Source: a virus
DNA length: 56,318 nucleotides
Reading direction: 5' to 3' (one strand)
IMG/VR virus record: IMGVR_UViG_3300036857_000036
Span: 1 to 56,318 of that record
Numbering within the stretch: the stretch's first letter is position 1; the number at the start of each line of letters is the position of its first letter. A program made the translations under genes and the position numbers. Below are positions 15,934 to 25,504 of the stretch, one piece after another. The notes below the pieces were generated by a model. That model saw only the letters and a program-made list of their open reading frames with translations, ran no database searches and was not told the origin of the DNA.

Positions 15934-17156
15934 CAGGACTCAGCTGCCGTGATCGTAATTGTTCCTGCTTGCGGTAGCGGCGCGATCCCAGGCAGCGCTA
16001 TGTCTGCTGCGGCAAAGGCGTTTGGCGGAATCCGCATCTGGACGGACTTGACGCGATAGACACCGCCGCCACGGTTGAGCCAGTCCACGGCCTCGTACAA
16101 CCAGACGGTGTTGTCGTTCGCCCATTCGACGCCTTCGCCAGAACCAGCACCTGGCGGCGCTCCCCAGTTGGCCGGATCGAGCCAAGTCTGCACCATGCCG
16201 GTTGCGCCGTCGATTGCGTCCTGATCGCTGAATCCCGGGTAGGACACGACGACGGCCTGCACATCGATGGTGGTGTACGTCGGACCGATGACGTAGTTGA
16301 GGAAGTTGACCTCACGGTTCGCATCTAGATCCGCGTACACATCCTGCTTCAGATCGGCAGATGGCTCCTCAAAGTTCACATCCGTGATGGCGACCGTCGT
16401 GCAGCGCGGCACATCGATTGCGCCGTCGGGATCGTACTCAGGAGCGTCGATGTCCCCAACCGGCTCGGCTGTTGCCGGAGGCATGTAGAGGTCAATGGCC
16501 GTAGCCCGCCCAACGCCCGGAATGTGACGGGCGCGCTTCGCGTGATCAGACGGCAGAATCGGGTGCGTATTCAAGAGTGTAAGTGTATCGGTCAGCCGGT
16601 CAAGGTACTGCTGCGGTGTTTCCGGATCTGTCCCATTGACGGCGGTATCCGCAACGATGCTTTCGACACCATCGACGGGCTCGACCAGATCGCAGTCGCC
16701 AAATGCCCCATTGCCATTGAGGCCTGCGTCCAGCGCCACGAGTTGGAAGGGAATGTTGCCACCGCCCGACGGTGCAACCAGATCACGATCAGTCAAAAAG
16801 ATGAGCGGCGTACCCGAGGGATGCGGCACTCCGACTTGTGATTGCGCCTGGACCACGACCGGACCTGTGTCGTCTGCGAAGGTGATGACAGCCTGCGCGA
16901 CTGCCGGCGTGCCCTGCTGGATCGGAATGCCGTAGATCGTCGTGCCGATATAGATCATCGCCTCAGGCGGCACCTGCGCTGCCTGATCGATGACTTCAGA
17001 GCCGATCTGCGACGATCCCTCGATCAACACCGAGTCTGGGCTAGAGGCGTTGTACTCCCACCCAGGGATGACGTCTTCCATGTAACCAACGCCAATGTCG
17101 GTCAGCGAGTCGAAGTCGCCAATCAGATCAAGTTGAACGTATCCCTGGTCGGACAT
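15933..17156 (-). CDS. Baseplate J-like protein
   Basis: 407 residues. Characteristic parts of the J family are visible: an early ASSPDSVLIEGSSQIGSEVIDQAA helix, FLTDRDLVAPSGG, the conserved GTDPETPQQYLDRLTDTL and the RHIPGVGRATAIDLY segment that follows. It forms the baseplate wedge around the tube. AGGAG is six bases upstream of the ATG, and the order W-J-I is the standard one for P2/Mu-type contractile tails. Confidence 0.9.
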   Translation of the reverse strand: MSDQGYVQLDLIGDFDSLTDIGVGYMEDVIPGWEYNASSPDSVLIEGSSQIGSEVIDQAAQVPPEAMIYIGTTIYGIPIQQGTPAVAQAVITFADDTGPVVVQAQSQVGVPHPSGTPLIFLTDRDLVAPSGGGNIPFQLVALDAGLNGNGAFGDCDLVEPVDGVESIVADTAVNGTDPETPQQYLDRLTDTLTLLNTHPILPSDHAKRARHIPGVGRATAIDLYMPPATAEPVGDIDAPEYDPDGAIDVPRCTTVAITDVNFEEPSADLKQDVYADLDANREVNFLNYVIGPTYTTIDVQAVVVSYPGFSDQDAIDGATGMVQTWLDPANWGAPPGAGSGEGVEWANDNTVWLYEAVDWLNRGGGVYRVKSVQMRIPPNAFAAADIALPGIAPLPQAGTITITAAES

Positions 17157-17159
17157 CTG

Positions 17160-17498
17160 CTACTCCTGCGGAAGTTCATCAGAGGTGGGAACGGTGACTC
17201 TCAGCCGGACGGTTGTCTTGCCGCGATCAGTCGGGTCATCGTATTCTTCCAGATCGACGTCAGCGCGCGGCTCAAAGATCGCGCAAGCCTTGCCGATGTC
17301 GGAAGTGTCGATGGGCTGGTTATTGAAGGTGGGATCGAAGATGCCGAAGTCCGGGCGCTCAATGCGAAATCCGCGCAGATAGGAAACGAGCACTCCGACA
17401 CACTGAGCAACCTCATCATCCGTGTCCTGCTGCACAGTCACGTACTGGCCCGTATCTGTGAGCCGAATCGGCCAAGCAAGATGCGGAATACTATCCAC
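17160..17498 (-). CDS. Baseplate wedge protein, gpW/gp25-like
   Basis: 112 residues from a GTG at 17498, chosen because GGAGG is six bases in front and it overlaps the previous stop. It has the gp25/gpW pattern: an N-terminal loop with LAWPIRL, a helix DEVAQCVGVLVSYLRGFR, then ERPDFGIFDPTFNN and later ADVDLEEYDDPTDRGKTTVRLRVTV. In contractile tails this wedge protein starts sheath attachment. Confidence 0.8.
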   Translation of the reverse strand: MDSIPHLAWPIRLTDTGQYVTVQQDTDDEVAQCVGVLVSYLRGFRIERPDFGIFDPTFNNQPIDTSDIGKACAIFEPRADVDLEEYDDPTDRGKTTVRLRVTVPTSDELPQE

Positions 17499-17697
17499 CA
17501 GCAACCTCCACTTCCGGCGGATTGACTCTGGCCTCATGCGCCTCGGGATCGGCGAGGTTGGTGAGAGCTTCCTCGTCATCGTCACGTACGTACGTGGACA
17601 TTCCGTAGCCGCCGATGTGCCAGATCGGCACGCCCTCAACCTCCTGGCTTTGGTTGACCTCGTAGCCCCACGCACGTAGTTGATCTAGTGATTCCAT
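17491..17697 (-). CDS. Small hypothetical baseplate-region protein
   Basis: 68 residues. It sits between the first fibre gene and the gp25-like gene, coupled to both (TAATG before, overlap after). Acidic C-terminal half and a short beta-rich start (VPIWHIGGYGMSTYV). Not recognised. Confidence 0.6.
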   Translation of the reverse strand: MESLDQLRAWGYEVNQSQEVEGVPIWHIGGYGMSTYVRDDDEEALTNLADPEAHEARVNPPEVEVAGG

Positions 17698-18737
17698 TAG
17701 CTGACCCTCACTGGCTTGATCGCAATTCGGCGCCAGCGAACATGCCCATTTGTCGTACCACCGCCGTTGTTGTAGTAACGAACGCGCAAGTTGTCTCCCG
17801 CAACCACACCAGTGACCTTCCCGGCATGCGGCAGATTGAAGGCATTACCGCCAGCTACGACAAACATCATCGCAATATGCGGACCGCCGCCCGCATTAGC
17901 ATTAGTTCCACGCAGGGCAAGCAGCGTCTGCAACGCAGACTGCGCGCTACCCGCGTGGTAATGATTAGCGTCAATATCGTAGTTGTACTCACCACTCAGC
18001 GGAGCGATGATTTGGGGGCCCACAGTTGTCGCGTCATGTTCGAGGCCATCGGCAGCAAAAGACTCGTCGGTGGCAATGACGGCCTCAAGCGGCGCACCAC
18101 CGACAAATTCCCACTTGAAGGTTGAGGCCGAACCCGCGTTGTACTTCAAGTGCCACAATATGCCATTCGCTGCGTCGGCGACGTAGTGAACCTCCATGCC
18201 GTCCGTGATTGCAGCCGGCATATTACCAGTCCCTGGCGTCAATGACGTGACTCGCGGCGGTGAGCCGACAGGCCCCTGCGGCCCAGCCGGATACGCTGTA
18301 ACGAGTTGCGTATCAAACTCGACAACCGACAGATCCAGCCACCCGCCGGCAGCACCCGTGTACGGCGGGCCAATGTTGAAGAACTGGACGGAGCCATCCG
18401 CCATCACCTGGATCAAAGCAAAGCCTGCAATGTGCGCACAAACGAAGCGTTCCGTCTTGGCAGGTCTGTAGCCAACCGGGAGCGTCCAGGCAATTGAAGT
18501 TGGTGCAGGAGCTGTCACGAGCCCCTTGAGGTTTACATGTCCGAACGGGTCCTTGCGGAATCCGGCAGTCTCCTCAGTTGCCGCGTTATAGTTGCTCCAT
18601 CCGGAAGTGAATGCCGTCCCCAGCCCGGTCGATGCGTCACCGACGAGATGCCATCCATCCATCGCGACGGGATTAGCGATCGACAAATTGGCGCGCTTGG
18701 CGCGGCCCTGCGAGTCATAGATCGTTAGCGGGCTCAT
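17697..18737 (-). CDS. Tail fibre-like protein, paralogue 2
   Basis: 346 residues. It shares a common plan with the adjacent upstream gene: WHLVGDASTGLGTAFTSGW near the N terminus, WTLPVGYRP, VEFDTQLV, DGMEVHYVADAANGILWHL, KWEFVGGAPLEA and PLSGEYNYD. One short Gly-x-x stretch (AGPQGPVGSPP) interrupts it. The last 130 residues are different from the paralogue and are probably the receptor-specific tip. It is likely a trimeric fibre or adhesin built from beta repeats. ATGA overlap with the gene before. Confidence 0.75.
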   Translation of the reverse strand: MSPLTIYDSQGRAKRANLSIANPVAMDGWHLVGDASTGLGTAFTSGWSNYNAATEETAGFRKDPFGHVNLKGLVTAPAPTSIAWTLPVGYRPAKTERFVCAHIAGFALIQVMADGSVQFFNIGPPYTGAAGGWLDLSVVEFDTQLVTAYPAGPQGPVGSPPRVTSLTPGTGNMPAAITDGMEVHYVADAANGILWHLKYNAGSASTFKWEFVGGAPLEAVIATDESFAADGLEHDATTVGPQIIAPLSGEYNYDIDANHYHAGSAQSALQTLLALRGTNANAGGGPHIAMMFVVAGGNAFNLPHAGKVTGVVAGDNLRVRYYNNGGGTTNGHVRWRRIAIKPVRVS

Positions 18738-19714
18738 CCGACCCTCACAGGCATCGCTCGAAGACAGGCCGCTTGGTTCGACACGCTGATCGATGATCCA
18801 GCATTATGCTGAGTTCGTGGTCGCAATGTTGATCCGGCATTCAACTGTGACTTCCGTCGGACAGCAAATGAGTGAGTTCCGCCGGCAGTAGAAATCACAC
18901 CAAGTTGGGATGTAGTAGTAGATGGCTCAGTACCATTGATTTGAAATCCAATGAACACCGTCGACACAACTGAAACTCCAATTGAGCAAGTATAGTCGAC
19001 ATTATACTCACCTACCAGTGGCGGCACAATTGCGGGATCTGAGTTGAATGTCCCCCATGTCCCAGTCGAAAATGGATTGAAGACTTGCTGGGGAAGATAC
19101 TCAGCCACGAGTGGGGCGCCACCGATGACTTCCCACTTGTATGTTCCGCCGCCGGTGCGATAGCGCAGGTGCCAAATGACGCCGTTGGTCGCATCCGCGA
19201 GGTAGTAAACCTCCATGCCGTCGTACAGCCCAGTCGTCGGCAGCGAGGTGACGAGAGGCGGCGGCGTGTAGACGCCGACGGGAACCGCCCATGGGCCGAC
19301 TGACTCCGTGTCGAACTCGATGGAGTTGAGATCAACGCTAGTCGAAACACTCGCGCCCGTCAGGTTGAACGGGATGAGATTGCCGGAGGACGCAGAAATC
19401 GTGACATAAGCCATTCCACCAGCCGCCATCACCGGCAGAGTAAGGTCCTGCGTCGGACGGTATCCAAGCGGCAAGACAAACATGCCATTACCGCTAGCGC
19501 CAGTCTTGGCACTCCCGGCAATACGCACACGTCCATCAGGGTACTTGCGGAACCGAGGACCCGGCGCAGAAAGGGCGACCCATCCACCTGTGAAGGCGGT
19601 GCCCAGCCCGGTCGCCGAATCGCCAACGATGTGCCAGATGTCGAGATTGGAGATCTGTTGGACATAGTCCGAGCCCTTGAGGAGCCCGTCCTTGGTGTAA
19701 ATCCTGAGAGTCAC
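18734..19714 (-). CDS. Tail fibre-like protein, paralogue 1
   Basis: 326 residues from a GTG at 19714, which overlaps the previous stop (GTGA) and has GGAG eight bases upstream. It shares WHIVGDSATGLGTAFTGGW, LPLGYRPTQDL, IEFDTESV, DGMEVYYLADATNGVIWHL and KWEVIGGAPLVAEY with the gene behind it. The C-terminal end differs (VSVVSTVFIGFQINGTEPSTTT). A duplication followed by divergence of the tip is the simplest reading, with the two fibres giving different receptor specificities. Confidence 0.75.
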   Translation of the reverse strand: MTLRIYTKDGLLKGSDYVQQISNLDIWHIVGDSATGLGTAFTGGWVALSAPGPRFRKYPDGRVRIAGSAKTGASGNGMFVLPLGYRPTQDLTLPVMAAGGMAYVTISASSGNLIPFNLTGASVSTSVDLNSIEFDTESVGPWAVPVGVYTPPPLVTSLPTTGLYDGMEVYYLADATNGVIWHLRYRTGGGTYKWEVIGGAPLVAEYLPQQVFNPFSTGTWGTFNSDPAIVPPLVGEYNVDYTCSIGVSVVSTVFIGFQINGTEPSTTTSQLGVISTAGGTHSFAVRRKSQLNAGSTLRPRTQHNAGSSISVSNQAACLRAMPVRVG

Positions 19715-20022
19715 GGAGTGATCTCCACGCCTGAGACGATGTAGTCGAATCCACCGGTTGGATTGACGATATTCGAGATATACAACATCATCCCATCGCC
19801 AATCGCCAGACTCCCCTCCCACTCAGCCCACTCGCCCGCACCGAGAGCGATCTGGGGGATCAACGGCTTGCCTGCGGCGTTGAGCCGAAATGTTCCGCCG
19901 GTGGTAACTGGTACGATGTTGATTTCCTTGATGATGGCATCAGCCCCTGCCGGGACGGTGTAAATGTTGCCGCTCGCGGCGTTGTTGCCTTGGGCCATGA
20001 TCTTATAGTCTTCAGGCATCAA
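19711..20022 (-). CDS. Small beta-rich structural protein
   Basis: 103 residues. NIYTVPAGADAIIKEINIVPVTTGGTFRLNA and LGAGEWAEWEGSLAIGDGMMLYISN recall small phage structural beta-sandwiches located with fibres. It is coupled by ATGA before and GTGA after. It may cap or connect fibres. Confidence 0.65.
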   Translation of the reverse strand: MMPEDYKIMAQGNNAASGNIYTVPAGADAIIKEINIVPVTTGGTFRLNAAGKPLIPQIALGAGEWAEWEGSLAIGDGMMLYISNIVNPTGGFDYIVSGVEITP

Positions 20023-20657
20023 TCACTATCTCCCATGAAGAATGCGAACGACTTCGATCCACCAGTGCCGACGCCGACCTGCTTCCAGGTTGTCCCGTCG
20101 AAGAACCAGGGATTGCCATTGTAGAGAACCATCTGCCCAGGCACCGAGCTTGCGGGATCAGGCAGTGATGAGACGACAACGAGTGGCGTACCGGGCGGCC
20201 CTTGAGTGCCAGTGTCGCCCTTGTCGCCCTTGACACCTTGGATGCCCTGGATGCCCTGGATGCCTTGATCACCCTTGTCACCCTTGGGGCCTTGATTGCC
20301 TGTCGCGCCCTTCTCGGCAACAACCTGCCACGGAGCGTTGGGTGGCAGCGTGCCGGCAGTTGTTGCTGCTGTAGCCAGATAGCTCGATCCATTGTACGAA
20401 ACGCCATCGTTCTTGGCGTACGCTGTCGTGGCTGAAAATGCACCCCGCCAGTTCAGCGCCGGTCCTGGTGAACCAGGATCGCCCTTGTCGCCCTTCGCGC
20501 CGGTGACGTACGGGAGCAGATGCCAGACCTTGAGCCCATCGCCAACCTTCCACTTGAAGGTATCCTTCTCAACTCCAATCTCACCCTCAGCCAGCAACGG
20601 ATCGGCGGCAGTCCATTCGGCGGCGGTCCCACGGCGCATCTGAATGATCTGTGCCAT
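20019..20657 (-). CDS. Collagen-like tail fibre protein
   Basis: 212 residues. The N terminus (IIQMRRGTAAEWTAADP followed by LLAEGEIGVEKDTFKWKVGDG) is the peptide seen at the start of many phage fibre proteins and of Mtd-type trimers, where it anchors to the tail. After that come two Gly-X-Y tracts (residues 52-66 and about 115-157, such as GIQGIQGIQG) separated by a globular part with YAKNDGVSYNGSSYLA, a carbohydrate-binding-like repeat. It ends with a short globular tip. A trimeric receptor fibre is likely. Confidence 0.8.
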   Translation of the reverse strand: MAQIIQMRRGTAAEWTAADPLLAEGEIGVEKDTFKWKVGDGLKVWHLLPYVTGAKGDKGDPGSPGPALNWRGAFSATTAYAKNDGVSYNGSSYLATAATTAGTLPPNAPWQVVAEKGATGNQGPKGDKGDQGIQGIQGIQGVKGDKGDTGTQGPPGTPLVVVSSLPDPASSVPGQMVLYNGNPWFFDGTTWKQVGVGTGGSKSFAFFMGDSD

Positions 20658-20992
20658 CAGTCCCTCACCACGCCGTTACCGTCAACATTGCACATGCCGC
20701 CATAGAGGGTGTCGGGCTTGCCTCCGTCGATGTTCTGACAACAGTCGCCCTGTCCGGCGCCCGAGCCGGGATAGATCACATAGATCGTTCCATCTTGTGC
20801 AACTGCAACACAGACCTGCGAATCTTCATCCAGCCCGGTGCCGCCGACGACGGGACCCCAAAGTGCTTGACTATCATCGACCTTGACGTACATGCCGTCC
20901 GATCGCTCGCAGATCTTTCCATCCACGATCTGCTGATCGACTGCCAGACCCAGCGACTGCTTCACGAACAATTTGGCTAGCTCAGGCATCAT
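20657..20992 (-). CDS. Hypothetical tail-associated protein
   Basis: 111 residues, ATG at 20992 or 20989. N-terminal helix (ELAKLFVKQSLGLAVDQQIVDG) and a Cys-containing beta region (CVAVAQDGTIYVIYPGSG, then CCQN and MCN). It lies between the tail lysin and the collagen-like fibre, so it may be a baseplate or fibre-attachment protein. No family recognised. Confidence 0.55.
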   Translation of the reverse strand: MMPELAKLFVKQSLGLAVDQQIVDGKICERSDGMYVKVDDSQALWGPVVGGTGLDEDSQVCVAVAQDGTIYVIYPGSGAGQGDCCQNIDGGKPDTLYGGMCNVDGNGVVRD

Positions 20993-23043
20993 GCACCCGG
21001 CCAGTGTCGTGCAGTGAAACGGCCTTGGTCATTCCGCGGCGTGCTGCGGAGATGCGGACCATCGCCGGACTTACCATCACCATGCGCAGATGTATCGAAG
21101 CGCTTGGCCTCGCCGATCCCATGGAACTCGATCCAGACGTGTCCGCTATTCGCCCAGACTGTGAAGTGCTTGCCCTTACCCGGCTGACCCCAGGAACTTG
21201 CGAACTCGCCCGACACAATCGCAGTCTGCCCATGAAACATCCCAGCACGATACAGGGCCAGCGAGCAGGACGATGAGCAGTCCATGTGGTCGTTGGACGC
21301 GATCTGGCTGAGTGGCTTCCCGTGCGAGCCGCCATACACGTAGCTCGTCGCATTGTCGGAGATGCGCTGACATTCAAGGTACAGTTTGCCCGACTTCGAG
21401 TCAGCATCAACATCGAGCCAAGGATCAACCTGCGACTGATTGCGCGTCTCAAGAGTGGTCGCAGGCTCCTTCTTGGACGGACCCGGCGTCTTGATTGTGA
21501 TATCGCAGACCGGGCTGAACCAGTCACGATCAACCTGCGAAACAATCCAGCGCCCGTCGGGGATCACAAATCCATCTAGCTCAATGACGGCACCGGGCGG
21601 CGCACCCCATTGATTCAGATCAACGGTCAACGTCGCTTCGCTGACCGGCTTGCCCCAGTCTACGTCATACGACATGTCGAGCAAGTAGGAGCTATCAGGA
21701 CGGATGACGTAACGCACACGCTGCCGATACAGATCCTCCTCGCTGATGTAGTACATTGCGTTACCTACCATAAAGCAACGCCATGCAACCTCATCGGCAA
21801 GACGTTGGATGCAAGTCCAGCTATCCTCGTCCTTGTCGCGCGTGTACTGGAAGCTCTTGCGGTAAGTACCACCGCCGCTATCCGGCAGCGACCCACCTTG
21901 CCAGGCTGAGACAAATGCCTCGGCTTCGTCCAGATACTTGTCGTAGGCGCCAGGATTGCCTGAGCCTTGGACCTGCTGCGCGATCCAGCCAATTGTCTCA
22001 TTAGGGTGCTTCTTGGCAACTTCAACCGCGCCGCCCTTGCCCCAGAAGCCCTTGGTCATGAACTGGTCAACGCACCAGTCAATGTCAAGGCTCTTCTGCG
22101 AGCTACCCGATGTTGAGACCCGCACCTGTAGAATGCCCAATGAGTCGCGGTCGCCCTTTCGCAGATTGCGAACCTGACTCTCGACGATGACCGCTGCCAT
22201 ACAGGCAGTTACGCTGCGCTTATCAGCCCCGTCTGCCTGACTGGCTTGCGTCAATACCTCGTCGGCATTACGGATCTGATCGGCTTGCGCCGTCTTGCCC
22301 TTGATCTTGAGATCATGACCCGAAAAGCCTGCCCGTCCAGTCCCGGACTGAAGCGTGACCTTATTGTCCGGCTCCTGCGTCTTTGCGATGGGCTGCTTGA
22401 CGTGAAGTTCGGGGCAGACAAACGGAACGGTCCAAGACTTGATCTCCCGAACAAGCGCAAGAATGAACTCAGCCCGTGTCGCGTCACTCCTGCTTGAGCG
22501 GCGCTCAACGCCCTTCTTGCGCCTGAGCCAATAGATCGTCCTGTCCTCAAAAGTCAGAACTGACTCGGAAGTTGCGTACTGGTACTTGACCCCGACGAGT
22601 CGGAACACCACCGTGTCAATCTCAACCTCAGCCGCGCGTCCTAGCATCGTTGGAGGCAGGATCGGCTCCCATGCCTCATCGATGTCGATCACGCCCTCCA
22701 TTGTCTTCTTGTTGATTCCACCTGGAGGGATCTTCTTGGCGCGGACGCGCTTGGCCGCAACGCTGAAGATGCGCTGGTTGGGATCGCGGACTGTGATCTC
22801 GAAGGTCGAGGCTTGATCCATCGAGCGTGTGAAGTGAACTCCTGTGATGGCGGCCTTGATGTTGAGATCCGTGACGCGCTTGTCGACCCAATTCAGGATT
22901 AGATCATCAACCGTGTAGTCCGGCTTCATACCGACAAGTTCCCACTTCTTCCACTCGGCCTTATTGCGCCAAACGGAAGCCTCCCATCCAACGGGGTCCC
23001 ATGAGGGCGACTTTGTTGCCCGAGCTACGGCTGTGGCTGCCAT
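20989..23043 (-). CDS. Baseplate hub with lytic transglycosylase and NlpC/P60-like domains
   Basis: 684 residues. Residues 1-200 and about 370-520 resemble tail hub proteins (gpD/gp44 type; ELDGFVIPDGRWIVSQVDRDW). A lysozyme-like module is inserted at about 260-370, with VIVESQVRNL (possible catalytic Glu near 286) and LGILQVR, which is the usual Glu...Gly-x-x-Gln order. The C terminus (about 565-665) has YVYGGSHGKPL, MDCSSSCSLAL (Cys near 588) and GHVWIEF (His near 634), the Cys/His arrangement of NlpC/P60 peptidases. It would cut both wall sugars and peptides when the tail contracts. Confidence 0.75.
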   Translation of the reverse strand: MAATAVARATKSPSWDPVGWEASVWRNKAEWKKWELVGMKPDYTVDDLILNWVDKRVTDLNIKAAITGVHFTRSMDQASTFEITVRDPNQRIFSVAAKRVRAKKIPPGGINKKTMEGVIDIDEAWEPILPPTMLGRAAEVEIDTVVFRLVGVKYQYATSESVLTFEDRTIYWLRRKKGVERRSSRSDATRAEFILALVREIKSWTVPFVCPELHVKQPIAKTQEPDNKVTLQSGTGRAGFSGHDLKIKGKTAQADQIRNADEVLTQASQADGADKRSVTACMAAVIVESQVRNLRKGDRDSLGILQVRVSTSGSSQKSLDIDWCVDQFMTKGFWGKGGAVEVAKKHPNETIGWIAQQVQGSGNPGAYDKYLDEAEAFVSAWQGGSLPDSGGGTYRKSFQYTRDKDEDSWTCIQRLADEVAWRCFMVGNAMYYISEEDLYRQRVRYVIRPDSSYLLDMSYDVDWGKPVSEATLTVDLNQWGAPPGAVIELDGFVIPDGRWIVSQVDRDWFSPVCDITIKTPGPSKKEPATTLETRNQSQVDPWLDVDADSKSGKLYLECQRISDNATSYVYGGSHGKPLSQIASNDHMDCSSSCSLALYRAGMFHGQTAIVSGEFASSWGQPGKGKHFTVWANSGHVWIEFHGIGEAKRFDTSAHGDGKSGDGPHLRSTPRNDQGRFTARHWPGA

Positions 23044-23750
23044 TACTTCGTTCTGCTCGATTGACTCGCGTTGCTGTCCTTCTTGGCCGGTACTCTGATC
23101 TTCGATCCGTCAAGCAAGTTCTGATTGGCTTTGTAGATCACGCCTGGGTTCAACTCACGGAGTGTCGTCCATTTCACGCCGCGCCGTCGCGCAATTGTCG
23201 CTGGCGTATCTCCGCGCTTGACCTTGAGCGTCACGACGGTTGCCTTCTTGGCTCCCATCAGTGCACCCTTGGCCATTGGCAGGTACTGCGGACTGATGTA
23301 CTCGATGAAATGAATCGTCAGATCCTGCCGAATGCGGTGCATGTCGTTACGCCGCAGATAGTCACCCTGGTCGATTGTGTCGATCACCCATTCCATGCTC
23401 GGATCGACTTCAGGTAGACCGGCAACATGTAGAATGCCGGGCGGCGACTTCTTGGTGCCGCGCCAACAGTCGTACAGCTTGCCAATCTTGATCTCTTGCC
23501 CCTTCTGTTCCCTGAGCCCGTCGATCAAGATGTTGAGATCAAGACGCCAAGGGCCCATGCCCTTAGGAATCGTCATCGAGACCTGATTGGCACGCGGAAC
23601 AACATCCCACGGCCCTTCATCAGTAGTGATCTTTGGAAGCTCTGCGCCAAAGCGCTCCTGGATCGCCAGGTCCGGCTCGTCGCACCAGATCCGCACGAAG
23701 CCAGCAGGGACTTGACCGTCAGGGAAGGGATTCAATCTCCGACTCGGCAT
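23043..23750 (-). CDS. LysM-containing baseplate protein, gp53-like
   Basis: 235 residues. The C-terminal part carries a LysM fold (TLKVKRGDTPATIARRRGV, LRELNP, LLDGSKIRVP). The N-terminal part has the beta/alpha arrangement of tail proteins that bridge tape measure and hub. LysM would hold the tail lysin against peptidoglycan. It has the typical place between tape measure and hub genes and is coupled by TAATG to the hub. Confidence 0.8.
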   Translation of the reverse strand: MPSRRLNPFPDGQVPAGFVRIWCDEPDLAIQERFGAELPKITTDEGPWDVVPRANQVSMTIPKGMGPWRLDLNILIDGLREQKGQEIKIGKLYDCWRGTKKSPPGILHVAGLPEVDPSMEWVIDTIDQGDYLRRNDMHRIRQDLTIHFIEYISPQYLPMAKGALMGAKKATVVTLKVKRGDTPATIARRRGVKWTTLRELNPGVIYKANQNLLDGSKIRVPAKKDSNASQSSRTK

Positions 23751-25504
23751 CAGGTCCTCGCCATCACATCAGCCGTATCGTCCGCAACTGCGCGAGCAAC
23801 TTCGCGGCCGCGAATGATCACAGGCACCGTTGTGCGAATTCCGATTGACGGCATTGACACCGGTGGCATCGTGCCCGTCGGATACACATACGAGCGGTTC
23901 GGCATCTTCACGAGTTCAGGACCGCGCTCGCCGACTATGTTCCAGCCCGAGGCCCAACCGCCACTCTGCTGGTGTCCAACAACGCTCGGCAATCCCCTGT
24001 ACGCCTTGGGCTTCGTCGTCTGATGAATGCCGCCCATTCCCGCAACCTTGCTACCACTCGGTCCACTCCCAACAAAGTCCTTCAATTGCGAACCACGATG
24101 CTTGAGATCGCGCCACAGTTCGCCCCACCCCTTCTTGCCCGAGTACTGGTTCAGAGCAGGAATGCTCTTGGCGATCTCAAGCGCCATATATCCAGCCGCG
24201 ACAATACCAATCGTCCGACCAAGCCACATACCAAAGTTTGTAGCACCAACCTTGATCTTACCCTTCCAACCGGCAGTCTCGGCAACGGTGGTCTTTGTAT
24301 ACGATGAACTAAACTTTTCAGCTGCACTCCGGCCGAGCACATTGAAGAGACCAAGCTTTGAAGCCAGTCCGAGCGCGATGAAGAGTTTTGCCCAGACGCC
24401 CGCGTGCCACCATGCCGTTGCAAATGCAAGTGCCGCCTTGGGTGCTGCGTTGGCAATGTGGTCCATGATGATTGGGAGCGCATAGTCGATTGCATCGGTC
24501 AGACGCTTACCGAGATTTGCCTCCTTGATCTTCTGTCCAATCTGCGCCGCAAGTGGTCCCATGTACGTGCGGATAGACTGAATCGAAAACTGAATCTTCT
24601 GCTTTGTCGTAAGTGCATTGTCAGACCAAAAACTCTGGATTTGCCCCATCGTTGTATTCAGCGCCGGGAACACATCCTTCTTGAGCGCTGTGAACAACGG
24701 CTTGAACATGATGCCCAGAGTATACTTCGCACCCTCCTTCAAGTTGGCCAGCATACCATTGAACGTCTGAGACTGCTTCTGAGTTGCTCCGCCGTACTCC
24801 TTGTTCATCTCCGCAAGCAGAATTGGAAGTGCCTTGGCGCTCTTGATTGCGCCCTTCTTCATCTGCTTGTTGAGATCCTTCATAGAGATACCCATGCCCC
24901 GCGCGAGCAGCTTGGTGGCCGGGAAAATTTCACCTAGCTGCCCGCGCAGTTCCTCGGCGCTGATCTGACCCTTGGCGGACATCTGCATGAATGCGTAGGT
25001 CATACGCTGCAGATCTTCTGGATTACGACCGAGAGCAGACAGCGTATCCGAGAATGACGTCAGAGTTGGAACAATCTTCTTGGCATCGAACCCGGTACCA
25101 ATCAATTGCTGCGCTGACTTGACCATCTCTTGAACGCCAAACAGCGGCGCCCGCAAAGCGAAGTCACGAACATCCTTGACGACCTTCCGTGCTTCATCTC
25201 CGTTGCGGAGGAGGGTCTTCATGCCGATCTGCGCCTGCTCCATTCCGGCATCAAACTTCAGACCCGTGACTGCTGCCATTGTACCGAGTGTTGCCAACCC
25301 TGCCGTCAACGGCTTAGCAGCAGCCCATGCGATATTGAAAGGTGTCGCCAGTCCTGCGATTGACGCCCCGAGAACTCTGGATCCACGACTTGCCTTTGCG
25401 CTTGCGACATCCAGCTTTCCGAGTTCAACCGCCCCCGCACGGACGCCTGAAACGTAGGACCGCTGGCCCATTAGCTTCAGTACGGTGACGATTGTATCTG
25501 CCAT
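23750..25504 (-). CDS. Tail tape measure protein
   Basis: 584 residues. Signs are the tape-measure N-terminal domain (GVQEMVKSAQQLIGTGFDAKKI, LRGQLGEIFPATKLLARGMG), hydrophobic stretches in the middle, and the common C-terminal motif VGERGPELVKMPNRSYVYP. The family rule of about 1.5 angstrom per residue gives a tail near 85-90 nm, short for a myovirus. The start overlaps the frameshifted chaperone stop (TAATG). Confidence 0.9.
   Translation of the reverse strand: MADTIVTVLKLMGQRSYVSGVRAGAVELGKLDVASAKASRGSRVLGASIAGLATPFNIAWAAAKPLTAGLATLGTMAAVTGLKFDAGMEQAQIGMKTLLRNGDEARKVVKDVRDFALRAPLFGVQEMVKSAQQLIGTGFDAKKIVPTLTSFSDTLSALGRNPEDLQRMTYAFMQMSAKGQISAEELRGQLGEIFPATKLLARGMGISMKDLNKQMKKGAIKSAKALPILLAEMNKEYGGATQKQSQTFNGMLANLKEGAKYTLGIMFKPLFTALKKDVFPALNTTMGQIQSFWSDNALTTKQKIQFSIQSIRTYMGPLAAQIGQKIKEANLGKRLTDAIDYALPIIMDHIANAAPKAALAFATAWWHAGVWAKLFIALGLASKLGLFNVLGRSAAEKFSSSYTKTTVAETAGWKGKIKVGATNFGMWLGRTIGIVAAGYMALEIAKSIPALNQYSGKKGWGELWRDLKHRGSQLKDFVGSGPSGSKVAGMGGIHQTTKPKAYRGLPSVVGHQQSGGWASGWNIVGERGPELVKMPNRSYVYPTGTMPPVSMPSIGIRTTVPVIIRGREVARAVADDTADVMART

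Noticed and set aside
17498-17675. N-terminal extension of the gp25-like gene
   Set aside because: The extension overlaps another gene and is Arg/Ser-rich shadow sequence; GTG 17498 has a good ribosome site.
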